DNA of 16,794 bases, from assembly GCA_016702545.1 (NCBI GenBank), contig JADJDT010000039.1, positions 1 through 16,794 of the forward strand, in the 5' to 3' direction. Position numbers and translations under genes: made by a program. Positions 15,294 to 16,794 of this stretch are shown piece after piece. Position 1 is the stretch's first letter; each line of letters begins with the position of its first letter. The notes below the pieces were generated by a model that was not told where the DNA came from, searched no databases, and saw nothing but the letters and a program-made list of their open reading frames with translations. The DNA comes from Pseudomonadota bacterium (lineage in GTDB: Bacteria > Myxococcota_A > Polyangia > GCA-2747355).

Positions 15294-16751
15294 GTGAGTC
15301 CGCCTACCGACGATCACGACTGCGGCTGGAAGGCCTACGCCGCCGCTCAGACCCAGGCACTCGCCGAGGTCCGTGCGCAGCTCGAGGCGCTCAAGCGGCA
15401 GGTTTACGCGCGCAGGAGCGAGAAGCGTGCTCCGCGCGCCAAGCTGCCTCCGCCGATCCCGCCGGTGCCGGCGGACCCGGCGCAGACGGTCATCGTGCGC
15501 ACGGACGCGAAGGCGAAGCGCTTCGCCGACCTGCCGATCGACATCGTGCCGTCCCATGTACCTGCCGCGCAGCGCACCTGCCCGCACTGTCCGCCGGGGA
15601 CACCGGGAATGCGCCCCGTCGGCGATGGCTCGGCCTGCGAGGTGCTGGACTTCGTCGCCGCGCACCTGCGCCGACGCGTCGTGCAACGCGAGACCCTGGC
15701 CTGCCGATGCGGCCATATCGTCACAGCGCCAGGCCCGGTCCGCTTCGGCGACAAGGGCATGTACGCCGCCGGCTTCGTGGCGCACCTCGTGGTCGCCAAG
15801 GTCGCGCACTCGATTCCACAGAACCGCCTCGCTGCGGCGTACAGCGAGCTCGGCCTCCACCTCGCGCGGCAGACCGCGTGCGACCTCCTGCACCGCGCCG
15901 CGACGATGCTGACGCCGCTCTACGAGGCCGCGCTCGCACTCGTCCGCACCGCCGCCGACGTCCACGCCGACGAGACGCCGCTCCGGCAGAAAGACCGCGC
16001 CGGCAAGGCGTACCTCTGGTCCTTCGTGACGCCCGAACTCACCGTCCATCGCTACGCGACCACCCGCAGCGGCAGCGTCCCCGCCGAGGTCCTCGGCGAC
16101 TCCACCGGCCGCCTGCTCGTCGACGCGTACACGGGCTACAACGTCGTCACCACGCCCGGCAAGCGCGCTCGCGCTGGGTGCTGGGCCCACGCGCGCCGCA
16201 AGCTCTACGAGCACCGCGCGCACCCCGAGGTCGCCGCCGCCCTCGACCTCATCGGCTGCATCTACCGGATCGAGCGCGACGCGAAGTCGCGTGGAATGAC
16301 CGGCACCGATGCGCATCTCGCGCTCCGCCGCGAGACGACGCGGTCGGTCATCGCGCTAATCTTCCGCTGGGCCCGGGGCCAGCGGAGGCGCCACGATCCC
16401 CGCTCGGGTCTCGGGCGGGCCATCGCCTACCTGCTCAACAACCACCGCGAGCTGTCGCTCTTCACCCGCCACGTCACGCTACCCCCCGACAACAACGGCG
16501 CCGAGCGCTCGCTCCGCCGCGCGGCGATGGGGCGTGCCAATTTCCTCTTCGTCGGCAACGAGACCTCCGGTCACCACCACGCCGTCCTCTACACCCTGAT
16601 CAACTCGTGTCAGCAGCGCGGCCTCAACCCCGTCCACTACCTCACCGACGTCCTCGAGCGCATCGACGCCCACCCCGCACGCCGCATCGACGAACTCCTG
16701 CCCCACCGCTGGCGCCCACCCAAAGAGCGAGCCTCCGCCGCGCCCCCCTAA
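15294..16751 (+). CDS. tnpC: IS66-family TnpC DDE transposase
   Basis: This 485-residue catalytic transposase of IS66 appears intact. A coiled-coil leader (QALAEVRAQLEALKRQVYAR) is followed by a lysine/proline-rich linker. A zinc-finger-like region around residues 99-143 has Cys pairs in CPHCPP and LACRCG. The RNase-H-like DDE core has candidate acidic residues Asp226 (DVHADETPLR), Asp277 (LLVDAYTGYNVV) and Glu404 (NNGAERSLRRAAMGRANFLF). The usual ending INSCQQRGLNPVHYLTDVLE with HPARRIDELLPHRW is present. A GTG start at 15294 is used because upstream in-frame sequence has no better signal; the ribosome binding site is weak. With all three genes complete, the element could be active if its right end is intact. 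Confidence 0.92.
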   Translation: MSPPTDDHDCGWKAYAAAQTQALAEVRAQLEALKRQVYARRSEKRAPRAKLPPPIPPVPADPAQTVIVRTDAKAKRFADLPIDIVPSHVPAAQRTCPHCPPGTPGMRPVGDGSACEVLDFVAAHLRRRVVQRETLACRCGHIVTAPGPVRFGDKGMYAAGFVAHLVVAKVAHSIPQNRLAAAYSELGLHLARQTACDLLHRAATMLTPLYEAALALVRTAADVHADETPLRQKDRAGKAYLWSFVTPELTVHRYATTRSGSVPAEVLGDSTGRLLVDAYTGYNVVTTPGKRARAGCWAHARRKLYEHRAHPEVAAALDLIGCIYRIERDAKSRGMTGTDAHLALRRETTRSVIALIFRWARGQRRRHDPRSGLGRAIAYLLNNHRELSLFTRHVTLPPDNNGAERSLRRAAMGRANFLFVGNETSGHHHAVLYTLINSCQQRGLNPVHYLTDVLERIDAHPARRIDELLPHRWRPPKERASAAPP

Positions 16752-16794
16752 CCACGCTCCCGCCAACCTATCCACGCCTCTGGGACGCCGTGGC

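Larger units (their letters stand above)
14500..16794 (+). mobile_element. IS66-family insertion element, right end beyond window
   Basis: The three standard IS66 genes tnpA, tnpB and tnpC lie in order on one strand. The left end begins GTAACTGTCCGAGGG; a GTAA terminus is characteristic of the family. It lies in the RHS gene and supplies its stop codon. The window ends 43 bp after the tnpC stop without reaching the matching inverted repeat or the expected 8-bp target duplication, so the right boundary is unknown. Confidence 0.85.

Noticed and set aside
15024..16316. Minus-strand open frame of 430 codons opposite tnpC
   Set aside because: The plus strand is an unmistakable IS66 transposase; the antisense frame has no family signature.

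Overview
The window is a G+C-rich (roughly two-thirds by eye) bacterial segment. Long SpvB/VCBS/RHS proteins, a parvulin-type lipoprotein, Rpn-like coiled-coil tails and a high density of IS remnants suggest Myxococcota or another former deltaproteobacterium. That assignment is inference from gene content, since no rRNA or phylogenetic marker is present.

Left part (1-6.4 kb) is a degraded accessory island. A sequence of about 420 bp, carrying a 68-codon ORF of unknown function, occurs twice in direct orientation (261-682 and 5988-6407). Between the copies lie: a HicB antitoxin with a C-terminally truncated HicA toxin; the C-terminal tail of an Rpn-like protein, internally duplicated and containing a suspicious 28-G tract; an AAA/DUF4143-type ATPase on the minus strand; a cluster of short GCCTG-rich tandem repeats; a Y1 (REP-associated-like) transposase with a probable frameshift; and a collapsed nest of insertion sequences. 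In that nest, two IS21-type ends arranged as an inverted repeat flank the 5' half of an IS3-family element and the 3' part of istB. A short palindromic repeat with CCAAGAAA cores recurs four times, at 202-244, 275-320, 6002-6046 and 7303-7347.

Right part (6.4-14.5 kb) holds larger genes: a secreted beta-barrel-like protein on the minus strand, then a plus-strand pair made of a PpiC/SurA-like lipoprotein and, 37 bp downstream, a very large secreted SpvB-VCBS-RHS protein resembling the TcB/TcC cocoon of Tc toxins and polymorphic RHS toxins. The RHS gene carries one apparent single-base deletion near 13776. Its C-terminal tip is cut off where an IS66-family element begins: the stop codon lies inside that element's GTAA end.

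Right edge (14.5-16.8 kb): an IS66-family element with intact tnpA, tnpB and tnpC. Its right end lies beyond the window. The clearest biological signals are an RHS toxin-like locus interrupted at its variable tip, and a 5.7-kb module bounded by direct repeats that could be lost by homologous recombination.
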